NCBI GenBank assembly: GCA_910585555.1 | Contig: CAJUFU010000026.1 | Coordinates: 28,159-39,101, forward strand | Length of the DNA stretch: 10,943 bases | Direction of reading: 5' to 3' | Source of the DNA: an uncultured Lachnospiraceae bacterium | Lineage (GTDB): Bacteria > Bacillota > Clostridia > Lachnospirales > Lachnospiraceae | Shown: one piece after another, positions 5,711-10,943 of the stretch | How positions within the stretch are numbered: the stretch's first letter is position 1 | Layout: each line of letters begins with the position of its first letter | Notes under the pieces: model-generated | Told to the model about the DNA's origin: nothing | Seen by the model: the letters and a program-made list of their open reading frames with translations, nothing else | Databases searched by the model: none | Program-made: the position numbers and the translations under genes

Positions 5711-6592
5711 TCACTCAATCTTTTCAAAAGATAACACTCGTAATTTCTTGGTCAGTTCCTCCAGCTGCGTACCAATGCCGCAGTCAAAAATACCGCCGTC
5801 CGTCTCAATCAGACAATCTCCTTTCGCCAGAGCAATGTCCTCTATAATCTCAATCAGACCCCGGCCGGCCACTGCCCCCTCTACGAGCGTCTGCTTCTGC
5901 ATATTGACATAAGGATAATCTTCCGCGGAAACATGTACAATAAAAGTCCTGCTACTTTCCACCTTCCGCAGGGTGGAATCTATCAGATGCACCAGGATAT
6001 CTCTGTTGTCCGACAAATCTACATGGAAAAGATGGCTGTAGACCGCCGTGATCGTATCGATAAACTCGGGTTCCAAATCTTCCACGAGCTGTTCATATTC
6101 TGCCTCTAACTGACGTTTTTCCTCCAGCAGAGCCTGCTTCATACCATCCGCCTCGGCAAGTCCCTGCTGATAGCCTTCGTTATATCCCCGCTTATTGCCT
6201 TCCTCTCTGGCCTGTCTGCGCTGTACTTCAATCTCTGCCTGGGCATTTTGAAGTATCTCGCCAGCCTGAGCCTGGGCCGCATCCAGTATCTCCTGGGCTT
6301 CGGCCCTGACCGCCTCTAAATCCGGACCCTGTTCCTCGGCACCGGCCTTGATCACATTGCTTCTGTCTCCGTCGGAAAAGAGCGCATCAATCTCCTCGCC
6401 GCCAAGTCCGCTCACAAACTCGGATGCTTCGCTGCCTTCCTCCCCATCATACTGGGGTACGGCATTCTCGTTCGTCCTGCGCAGTGTCTCCCACTGGGCA
6501 ATCCGCTCTTCCAGACGGACATTGCTGTCTACTACACATTTATCTTCGTCGGATACTCTGACCCAACCGGATTTATATATATTCCTAGACAA
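5711..6592 (-). CDS. fliH: Flagellar assembly protein FliH
   Basis: FliH is the peripheral-stalk-like regulator of FliI and links it to the C ring. The 293-residue product has a short N-terminal motif (SRNIYKSG), an acidic variable region to about residue 90, a long helix with a run of GxxxG steps at about 132-146 (GNKRGYNEGYQQG), which is a hallmark of FliH, and a conserved C-terminal domain (about 170-290) with GDCLIETDGGIFDCGIGTQL. The frame could begin at a TTG at 6623-6625, but no SD is found there. The TTG at 6590-6592 lies eight bases after a near-perfect GGAGGTGA (6601-6608) and gives the usual N-terminus, so it is taken as start. It overlaps the fliG stop by 8 nt (TTGTCTAG), so translation is probably coupled. 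Confidence 0.93.
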   Translation of the reverse strand: MSRNIYKSGWVRVSDEDKCVVDSNVRLEERIAQWETLRRTNENAVPQYDGEEGSEASEFVSGLGGEEIDALFSDGDRSNVIKAGAEEQGPDLEAVRAEAQEILDAAQAQAGEILQNAQAEIEVQRRQAREEGNKRGYNEGYQQGLAEADGMKQALLEEKRQLEAEYEQLVEDLEPEFIDTITAVYSHLFHVDLSDNRDILVHLIDSTLRKVESSRTFIVHVSAEDYPYVNMQKQTLVEGAVAGRGLIEIIEDIALAKGDCLIETDGGIFDCGIGTQLEELTKKLRVLSFEKIE

Positions 6593-7604
6593 TGATCTCG
6601 TCACCTCCACCTCTGGAGATAACAATCTCTGCGGAGTCTTCCAGTTTTCTGATGATATTTACAATCTTCTGCTGTGCTTCCTCCACATCCTTCATACGCA
6701 CAGGGCCCATGAATTCCATATCTTCCTTGATCATGACCGCAAGACGCTTAGAAAGGTTATTAAAGATCGCATTCTGTACTTCCTCGTTGGAACCCTTGAG
6801 GGCAATCGCCAGATCGCTGTTATCCACATCACGCAGCACACGCTGAATCGCGCGGTCGTCCAAAAGCAAAATATCCTCGAAGACGAACATCTTCTTTCTG
6901 ATCTCGTCCGCAAGTTCCGGCTCCTCGATCTCCAAGGTCTCCATGATATGTTTCTCTGTACCACGGTCTACCGTATTCAAAATCTCCACAACGGCGTCCA
7001 CACCGCCGATAATCGTGTAATCCTGGTTTACCAGGCTTGACAGTTTCGATTCCAACACCTTCTCTACTTCCTTGATAACATCCGGACTCGTGCGGTCCAT
7101 CACTGCAATACGCTTTGCCACATCGGCCTGTCTGTCCGGCGGAAGTGCCGAGACAATAATTGCTGCCTGCGCCGCCGATAAATAGGACAAAATAAGTGCG
7201 ATGGTCTGGGGATGTTCGTCCTGAATAAAGTTTAACAGCTGCGCAGCATCCGTCTTTCTGATAAACTCGAAAGGTTTTACCTGCAAAGATGCCGTCAGCT
7301 TGCCGATAACATCCATAGCTTTCTCGGCGCCAAAAGACTTTTCCAGAAGTTCTTTGGCATAGTTGATACCGCCCTCTGCAATATACTGCTGCGCCAGACA
7401 CACCTGGTAAAACTCATTGACCACTTCGTCCTTTACCTGGGGCGTGATGCTCCTGGTATTGGCTATCTCCAACGTTAATTCTTCTATCTCATCTTCTTTC
7501 AGATGTTTAAAAATCGATGCCGACTTTTCCGGCCCCAAAGCAATCATTAAAATAGCTGCCTTCTGTAGTCCGCCTATATTCTCAGTCGCTGCTTTTGCCG
7601 CCAT
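6585..7604 (-). CDS. fliG: Flagellar motor switch protein FliG
   Basis: FliG forms the upper C ring, binds FliF through its N-terminal domain, FliM through the middle, and generates torque with the stator through its C-terminal domain. The 339-residue length is typical. Visible marks are GLQKAAILMIALGPEKSASIF near the start, the middle-domain EHPQT motif at 130-134, the GGVDAVVEILNTVDR segment (200-214), the MFVFEDI hinge (239-245) and the charged torque helix with DDRAIQRVLRDVDNSDLAIALKG (249-271), then EDMEFMGPVR (294-303). All parts are complete. The ATG is five bases downstream of the fliF stop. The last residues, SRGGGDEIIV, are encoded by bases that also form the fliH ribosome binding site. 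Confidence 0.98.
   Translation of the reverse strand: MAAKAATENIGGLQKAAILMIALGPEKSASIFKHLKEDEIEELTLEIANTRSITPQVKDEVVNEFYQVCLAQQYIAEGGINYAKELLEKSFGAEKAMDVIGKLTASLQVKPFEFIRKTDAAQLLNFIQDEHPQTIALILSYLSAAQAAIIVSALPPDRQADVAKRIAVMDRTSPDVIKEVEKVLESKLSSLVNQDYTIIGGVDAVVEILNTVDRGTEKHIMETLEIEEPELADEIRKKMFVFEDILLLDDRAIQRVLRDVDNSDLAIALKGSNEEVQNAIFNNLSKRLAVMIKEDMEFMGPVRMKDVEEAQQKIVNIIRKLEDSAEIVISRGGGDEIIV
6601..6608 (-). promoter_or_regulatory. Shine-Dalgarno of fliH inside fliG
   Basis: The minus strand reads GGAGGTGA, almost a full complement of the 16S 3' end, eight bases before a TTG at 6590-6592. A second GGAGG-like copy lies directly upstream (GGTGGAGG). It decides the non-ATG start of fliH and lies in codons for the Gly-rich end of FliG. 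Confidence 0.8.
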
Positions 7605-7609
7605 TTATC

Positions 7610-9214
7610 CTACCCCCAGTCCTCGTTTAACCAGTTGCGCAGCAGATTGGCCGCTGCCTCCGGATTTTCTTCCACGAACTTATTGACAAGACGTCTTTCT
7701 TCGGTCTCATTCTCCGAAGAGATTTCCTCAAGCTGCACTGTAGACTGCAGCAAATTCTCCACGGACAGCTCCTCTTCCTCTTCCTCGTGCTTCTCGCCCT
7801 TCATACTTCTAAGAACCACAAAGGCAAGCAGTGCCAGAATGACTATGATCAGGATAATCTGTAAAATATCCGTCGCGGTAATGCCTGAACCCTCTGCATC
7901 GAAAAAGAGATTTTCCCTGTAAGCCACCAGGGTTATATTATCTGTGGAAATACCTGTTGCATTTGCCACAGCCGCATAGAAGGTATCGTCCACTTCCAGC
8001 ATCGTGCGTTCCGTGTTGGCAAGTTTATATTCTTCCCACGTGACACCGTCAAGCAGTCCCTGGGTTTCCGCATCCTCTTCCCGGATGATATTATACTGCA
8101 GCAAAGACGCGGTCAGCGAAGAAGAACCGTAATTGATCACGCCGGCCGGCGTCTCCGTGGTCACAATCTCCTCATTGGGCAGATAATCTCTGGACTCCTC
8201 CGACTGCGTGGAAGAAGAATTGGTATTGTCTTCCAGCACATAGGTCGTGTCGTCATCGTTGGAATCCGTTCCCGGCACACCGCCTACACCACTGGTATTT
8301 TCTGAACTGAAGATATCCTCATGGCTTAAGACACCCTGTGTCTGACCGTCCGCAGGCGAGTAGGTATGACTGGTTCTCGTCTGGGTGGCGAAATCCAGCA
8401 CCAGATTGGGAGAAACCTCCACATTATCAAATTCATTGGTGCCCAAGATGACCCGGCGCACATTATTGATCATGTTCTTCTCCGCCTCGCCCTTCACAGA
8501 CAGCTGGGCGCTGGTGGTGCCAGAGATGGTGTAGTTGTCATCCCCCGAAAAGAGCATATTGCCTTCCGAATCCATGATCACGATATTATTCGTGGTATCA
8601 TTGCCGATAGAGGTTGCTAAAGCACGCGCCAAATAGGCCGCGCTCTCCTGTGAGAACTCGTCCTTTAATTCCAAAAGAACCCATGCATAAGACTCCTCTT
8701 CCTGGGCAATCAGCGTTCCGGTATCCTCCGGAATGTTCAGCGTCACTCTGGCGCTCTTGATTGCTGTGAACATGGAGAGCACGTCGTTTTCGAATCTCTT
8801 TTCGAGATATACCACATGTTTCTTCTGTTTATCTGATTCCGTGGTAGAGAAGCTGCCATCCGTCACATTTTCGATACCGTAACTGGCCGCCTGAATATTG
8901 TTGGCGCCGAGCAGCAAATTTGCTTCAGAAAGCTGAGAAGCCAGAATCGATACCACCAGACCATCGTCCGAAATCTCGTATGTAAGCTCCTCACCGTCCA
9001 AAAGATCCCGCACTTCCGCGGCTTCCTTGGTACTCTCACATTCCCGAAGCAGTACATACTTCGGTCTGGTCATCACTGATACAATAATCACAATAGCCAG
9101 GATCACTATGGCCACAATCCCAATAATCAGGGTCTTTTGTTTCGCCGTGAACCTGTTCCACCACTCCATTATCTTATTTCCAAATTCTTTTAACCTGTCT
9201 AATAATTTATCCAC
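7610..9214 (-). CDS. fliF: Flagellar MS-ring protein FliF
   Basis: FliF multimerises in the membrane to form the MS ring, the base on which rod, export gate and C ring are built. The 534-residue protein has a transmembrane helix at about 29-48 (LIIGIVAIVILAIVIIVSVM), a periplasmic-side YscJ/FliF region with RALATSIGNDTTNNIVIMD, a low-complexity acidic/Ser/Thr loop (about 290-345), a second transmembrane helix at about 449-468, a run of six Glu (477-482) and the C-terminal FliG-binding tail with FVEENPEAAANLLRNWLNEDWG near the end. It starts with GTG (9212-9214) preceded by AAGGAGA (9225-9231); no in-frame ATG lies upstream. The gap after fliE is 44 bp, and the stop is five bases before fliG. 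Size and layout are normal. Confidence 0.97.
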   Translation of the reverse strand: MDKLLDRLKEFGNKIMEWWNRFTAKQKTLIIGIVAIVILAIVIIVSVMTRPKYVLLRECESTKEAAEVRDLLDGEELTYEISDDGLVVSILASQLSEANLLLGANNIQAASYGIENVTDGSFSTTESDKQKKHVVYLEKRFENDVLSMFTAIKSARVTLNIPEDTGTLIAQEEESYAWVLLELKDEFSQESAAYLARALATSIGNDTTNNIVIMDSEGNMLFSGDDNYTISGTTSAQLSVKGEAEKNMINNVRRVILGTNEFDNVEVSPNLVLDFATQTRTSHTYSPADGQTQGVLSHEDIFSSENTSGVGGVPGTDSNDDDTTYVLEDNTNSSSTQSEESRDYLPNEEIVTTETPAGVINYGSSSLTASLLQYNIIREEDAETQGLLDGVTWEEYKLANTERTMLEVDDTFYAAVANATGISTDNITLVAYRENLFFDAEGSGITATDILQIILIIVILALLAFVVLRSMKGEKHEEEEEELSVENLLQSTVQLEEISSENETEERRLVNKFVEENPEAAANLLRNWLNEDWG

Positions 9215-9258
9215 AGCAATTCGTTCTCCTTCGGTATTTCCCTCTTACACGCCAAATA

Positions 9259-9585
9259 CTAGACCTGCATCTGGATAAGCTCTTTATATGCTTCCATCAG
9301 CTTATCTCTGATTGCGACTGTATACTGTAACGCCGTGGACGCCTTCTGCAAGGCTATACTTAGGTCATGGGTGTTCTCCGTTTCTCCCAGCGCCCATTTA
9401 ATCTCTTCGTTTTCCGCATCAGACAAGTAGTTGTTGGTGGTGTTCAAGTTGTCGATTGCGGTATGTAATAAACTGTCAAATCCATTATCTGTATAAGTAT
9501 CTGGCTTGGTAGTCGGCGCCGCCTTTGCAGCCTCCTTGATCGCCTCCGACGATACATTATACAGCGCAGTAATATCTAAAGCCAT
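9259..9585 (-). CDS. fliE: Flagellar hook-basal body protein FliE
   Basis: FliE is a small exported protein that joins the MS ring and export gate to the proximal rod. The C-terminal half carries the family pattern: LSIALQKASTALQYTVAIRDKLMEAYKELIQMQV, comparable to the usual ...KASLALQLTVQVRNKLVEAYQEI-RMQV ending. The upstream half has the NLNTTNNYLSDAE helix. The product is 108 residues from the ATG at 9583-9585, typical for FliE. An in-frame ATG at 9598-9600 lies five codons upstream, but it sits within the ribosome binding site GGGAGG (9593-9598), so the inner ATG is chosen. The gene lies 33 bp after flgC and 44 bp before fliF. Confidence 0.94.
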   Translation of the reverse strand: MALDITALYNVSSEAIKEAAKAAPTTKPDTYTDNGFDSLLHTAIDNLNTTNNYLSDAENEEIKWALGETENTHDLSIALQKASTALQYTVAIRDKLMEAYKELIQMQV

Positions 9586-9592
9586 GTCCCTT

Positions 9593-9598
9593 CCTCCC
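9593..9598 (-). promoter_or_regulatory. Shine-Dalgarno deciding the fliE start
   Basis: The minus strand reads GGGAGG, seven bases before the ATG at 9583-9585. The upstream in-frame ATG at 9598-9600 overlaps this element and has only a weak ACAGGAC before it, so it is unlikely to be used. Confidence 0.7.
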
Positions 9599-9618
9599 AT
9601 GTCCTGTCAAGTTCTTCG

Positions 9619-10065
9619 TTAATTGCTCAGCATATTAAGGCCCATTGTGGCAATATTCTTGCTGGCCGAAAAAGCGGTGGTGTTCGCCTGATATGCACGG
9701 CTTGCATCGATCAGGTTGGTCATCTCCGTGATGATATTCACATTCGGATACATGACATAACCGTTTTCATCGGCATCCGGATGGGACGGGTCATACACCA
9801 TATTGCCCTCCGTCCAGGTATCTTCGTAAACGCCTGTCACCTTTACGCCGCTCCCCGAATAACGGTCTCTCGCTTTGTTTAACACCTGATGAAACGGTGT
9901 CTGAGAATTCTTCTCCTCAAATACTACTACCTTCCTGCGGTAAGGTGTACCATCCTCCGTGCGGGTAGTATTCGTATTAGCCACATTCTGTGCAATGGTA
10001 TCCATGCGGAACCTCTCCGCAGTCATACCAGTGGCATTGATATCAAATGCGCTAAACATTGCCAT
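9619..10065 (-). CDS. flgC: Flagellar basal-body rod protein FlgC
   Basis: FlgC is an exported component of the proximal rod. The 148-residue product has the rod/hook family N-terminal motif, ATGMTAERFRMDTIAQNVANTNT followed by YRRKVVVFEE, a central V-V-GVYED segment, and the C-terminal FlgC signature with GYVMYPNVNIITEMTNLIDASRAYQANT, ending in a heptad helix (ASKNIATMGLNML). Both terminal helices needed for coiled-coil packing in the axial structure are complete. The ATG at 10063-10065 has a strong AAGGAGG (10073-10079) at good distance; a second ATG two codons in is less well placed. A 94-bp gap (10066-10159) separates it from flgB. I see no clear promoter or terminator in that gap. Confidence 0.97.
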   Translation of the reverse strand: MAMFSAFDINATGMTAERFRMDTIAQNVANTNTTRTEDGTPYRRKVVVFEEKNSQTPFHQVLNKARDRYSGSGVKVTGVYEDTWTEGNMVYDPSHPDADENGYVMYPNVNIITEMTNLIDASRAYQANTTAFSASKNIATMGLNMLSN

Positions 10066-10159
10066 ATGTATTCCTCCTTATCCCCTTATATTCCTGTCTC
10101 TTTATGAATCCATCAGAAAAACCCTGCCCCTTAAGTGTTCTTCCGTTCCTATACATATA

Positions 10160-10558
10160 TTACTTCAACACAGCCTGCAGGTTCTTAAACTCCTGGTGGG
10201 CACTCTGATAAAGTCCCTGATATACTACCTGGTTCTTGGCAAGATACACACCCTCTGTATCCGGATCTACGTTGTTGCCGTCCAAACGGTAAGAAAATCC
10301 GGCATAGTCCGTATAGGTAATGGGATTTAAACGATTCATCTTCACATCCGCCACTTTGGCATCCATCGTCTTATATCTGGAATGTCTGAGTGCCTTGGCG
10401 AGCTGTACCTCAAAATTAACGTCCTGTCTCTTATAACCGGGCGTATCCGCATTGGCAATATTGTTGGAGATAGCCTCATTGCGAAGCCAAGATGCATCCA
10501 TAGCCTTATCTAACACATTGACATAGTCAAAAACATTGGTGTTGATCAAAGAACTCAT
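10160..10558 (-). CDS. flgB: Flagellar basal-body rod protein FlgB
   Basis: FlgB is the most proximal rod subunit and the first gene of the operon. The 132-residue product shows the rod-protein motif AISNNIANADTPGYKRQDVNFE near its N-terminus, and a C-terminal helix (AKNQVVYQGLYQSAHQEFKNLQAVLK) matching the FlgB ending. An in-frame ATG lies two codons upstream (10562-10564), but the AAGGAG at 10566-10571 would then have almost no spacer; the ATG at 10556-10558 is seven bases away and is chosen. A sigma-A-type promoter ends about 35 bp upstream. The codY gene ends 204 bp upstream on the same strand, with a terminator between, so flgB is expected to open its own transcript. Confidence 0.96.
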   Translation of the reverse strand: MSSLINTNVFDYVNVLDKAMDASWLRNEAISNNIANADTPGYKRQDVNFEVQLAKALRHSRYKTMDAKVADVKMNRLNPITYTDYAGFSYRLDGNNVDPDTEGVYLAKNQVVYQGLYQSAHQEFKNLQAVLK

Positions 10559-10565
10559 AGTCATA

Positions 10566-10573
10566 CTCCTTCC
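10566..10573 (-). promoter_or_regulatory. Shine-Dalgarno deciding the flgB start
   Basis: The minus strand reads GGAAGGAG. The spacer to the ATG at 10556-10558 is seven bases, whereas the ATG at 10562-10564 follows after one base, which is too close. Confidence 0.65.
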
Positions 10574-10595
10574 ACGTTAATACAATCCATATATC

Positions 10596-10623
10596 ATTAT
10601 AAATAAATTATAAAAAATTACAA
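10596..10623 (-). promoter_or_regulatory. Sigma-A-type promoter of the flgB (fla/che) operon
   Basis: On the minus strand, TTGTAA (10618-10623, four of six matches to TTGACA) is followed after 16 bases by a perfect TATAAT (10596-10601) with a T-rich spacer. The expected transcription start is near 10588, leaving a short leader of about 30 nt before flgB. The site lies downstream of the codY terminator and is the only good match in the intergenic region. Expression of the operon from a housekeeping promoter agrees with what is known of B. subtilis fla/che. Confidence 0.72.
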
Positions 10624-10646
10624 GGTTTTTCGATTGATTTTCACAA

Positions 10647-10661
10647 TTAGTATTGTACTAA
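10647..10661. promoter_or_regulatory. 15-nt perfect dyad upstream of the flgB promoter
   Basis: The sequence TTAGTA-TTG-TACTAA is a perfect 6-bp inverted repeat around a 3-bp centre. It lies 23 bp upstream of the -35 element and right after the U tract of the codY terminator. The position and symmetry suit an operator for a dimeric regulator. The cognate protein is unknown. It is too short to be a strong RNA hairpin. Confidence 0.4.
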
Positions 10662-10714
10662 AAACATAAAAGGATTTACAGCGCACCACTATGCAGCTTT
10701 CCGTAAATCCTTTT
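10660..10714 (-). terminator. Intrinsic terminator after codY
   Basis: Plus-strand arms AAAAGGATTTAC (10668-10679) and GTAAATCCTTTT (10703-10714) form a perfect 12-bp stem. The interior adds two short paired blocks (AGC/GCT and GCA/TGC) around a six-base loop. On the minus strand the stem is followed by TTTTATGTTTTTAG, the U tract. It lies 55-109 bp after the codY stop and should separate codY from the flagellar operon. A further small inverted repeat, TTCCAT-AAG-ATGGAA (10713-10727), adjoins it on the codY side. Confidence 0.88.
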
Positions 10715-10768
10715 CCATAAGATGGAATTTCCACCCGACATTCCGTTGTCTTTTATGTAATTGTGTCC

Positions 10769-10943
10769 TTAGAACCTTCCCTGCTCCTTTAACTTCTCCA
10801 CCTCATCGAAGACCACATCGTTTAACACCTTGATATAGGTGCCCTTCATACCGGAGGAGCGGGATTCTATCACACCTGCGCTCTCAAACTTGCGCAGGGC
10901 ATTGACGATGACCGATCTGGTAATTCCTACCTTATCCGCAATC
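10769..10943 (-). CDS. codY: Transcriptional repressor CodY, C-terminal fragment
   Basis: The last 57 codons of codY, cut by the window edge; the first whole codon ends at 10942 and the stop TAA is at 10769-10771. CodY is the GTP- and branched-chain amino acid-responsive global regulator of Firmicutes. The visible part is the C-terminal winged helix-turn-helix: IADKVGITRSVIVNALRKFE is the recognition segment, followed by SAGVIESRSSGMKGTYIKVLN, nearly identical to what I recall for B. subtilis CodY. The short charged end (EVEKLKEQGRF) is normal. The ligand-binding GAF domain lies outside the window. The gene being directly upstream of flgB is conserved with Bacillus, where CodY represses fla/che transcription. 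Confidence 0.96.
   Translation of the reverse strand, partial: IADKVGITRSVIVNALRKFESAGVIESRSSGMKGTYIKVLNDVVFDEVEKLKEQGRF

Noticed and set aside
6348..7040. Plus-strand open frame of 230 codons
   Set aside because: It is antisense to fliG and fliH, both clearly real; the translation shows no family signature and no ribosome binding site.
6829..7401. Minus-strand open frame of 190 codons within fliG
   Set aside because: It is an alternative frame of fliG. FliG is intact in its own frame, so there is no frameshift or nested gene to propose.
10066..10159. 94-bp gap between flgB and flgC as a possible promoter or small gene
   Set aside because: No -35/-10 pair, hairpin with U tract or credible short ORF is seen; only the flgC ribosome binding site is clear.

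Overview
This window reads as the start of the fla/che (flagellum and chemotaxis) operon of a flagellated Gram-positive anaerobe. It most likely comes from the class Clostridia, probably the Lachnospiraceae. That placement rests on the protein sequences, the codY–flgB junction, the strong AAGGAGG-type ribosome binding sites and the presence of the clostridial TIGR02530-type flagellar protein; no rRNA or other species marker is present. Every gene lies on the minus strand, so transcription runs from the right end of the window to the left.

Right end: the last 57 codons of codY (10769-10943, cut by the window edge), a strong intrinsic terminator (10660-10714), a 15-nt dyad (10647-10661) and a sigma-A-type promoter (10596-10623) placed about 30 nt ahead of flgB. 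Then follow, in transcription order, flgB, flgC and fliE (proximal rod and its link to the basal body), fliF (MS ring), fliG (rotor/switch), fliH, fliI and fliJ (export ATPase complex), a membrane-anchored MotE/YlxF-type protein, fliK (hook-length control), flgD (hook cap) and a small TIGR02530-type flagellar operon protein. The order codY-flgB-flgC-fliE-fliF-fliG-fliH-fliI-fliJ-ylxF-fliK-flgD matches Bacillus subtilis. The next expected gene, flgE, is missing because the contig ends.

Left end: the first 28 bases are not genomic. They match the 3' part of the Illumina TruSeq read-2 adapter and show untrimmed adapter at a contig end.

The genes are tightly packed, with overlaps or very short gaps at fliF/fliG, fliG/fliH, fliH/fliI and fliJ/ylxF. 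The largest gap inside the operon is the 144-bp leader of fliK. It carries a perfect GCCGATAT sigma-28-type -10 element, a 34-nt AT-rich inverted repeat and a second small hairpin, so fliK-flgD and later genes may have a second promoter or a structured leader. The other unusual item is FlgD: after a normal hook-cap core it carries a roughly 70-residue helical segment resembling repeats of Firmicutes surface proteins, and then an alternating Asp-X tail.

Apart from these points the region is a conventional flagellar locus. I see no defence system, mobile element, CRISPR array, tRNA or rRNA. For several genes (flgB, fliE, fliH, fliI, ylxF) the start chosen here is downstream of the longest possible ORF, mostly because the Shine-Dalgarno sequence fits the inner start.
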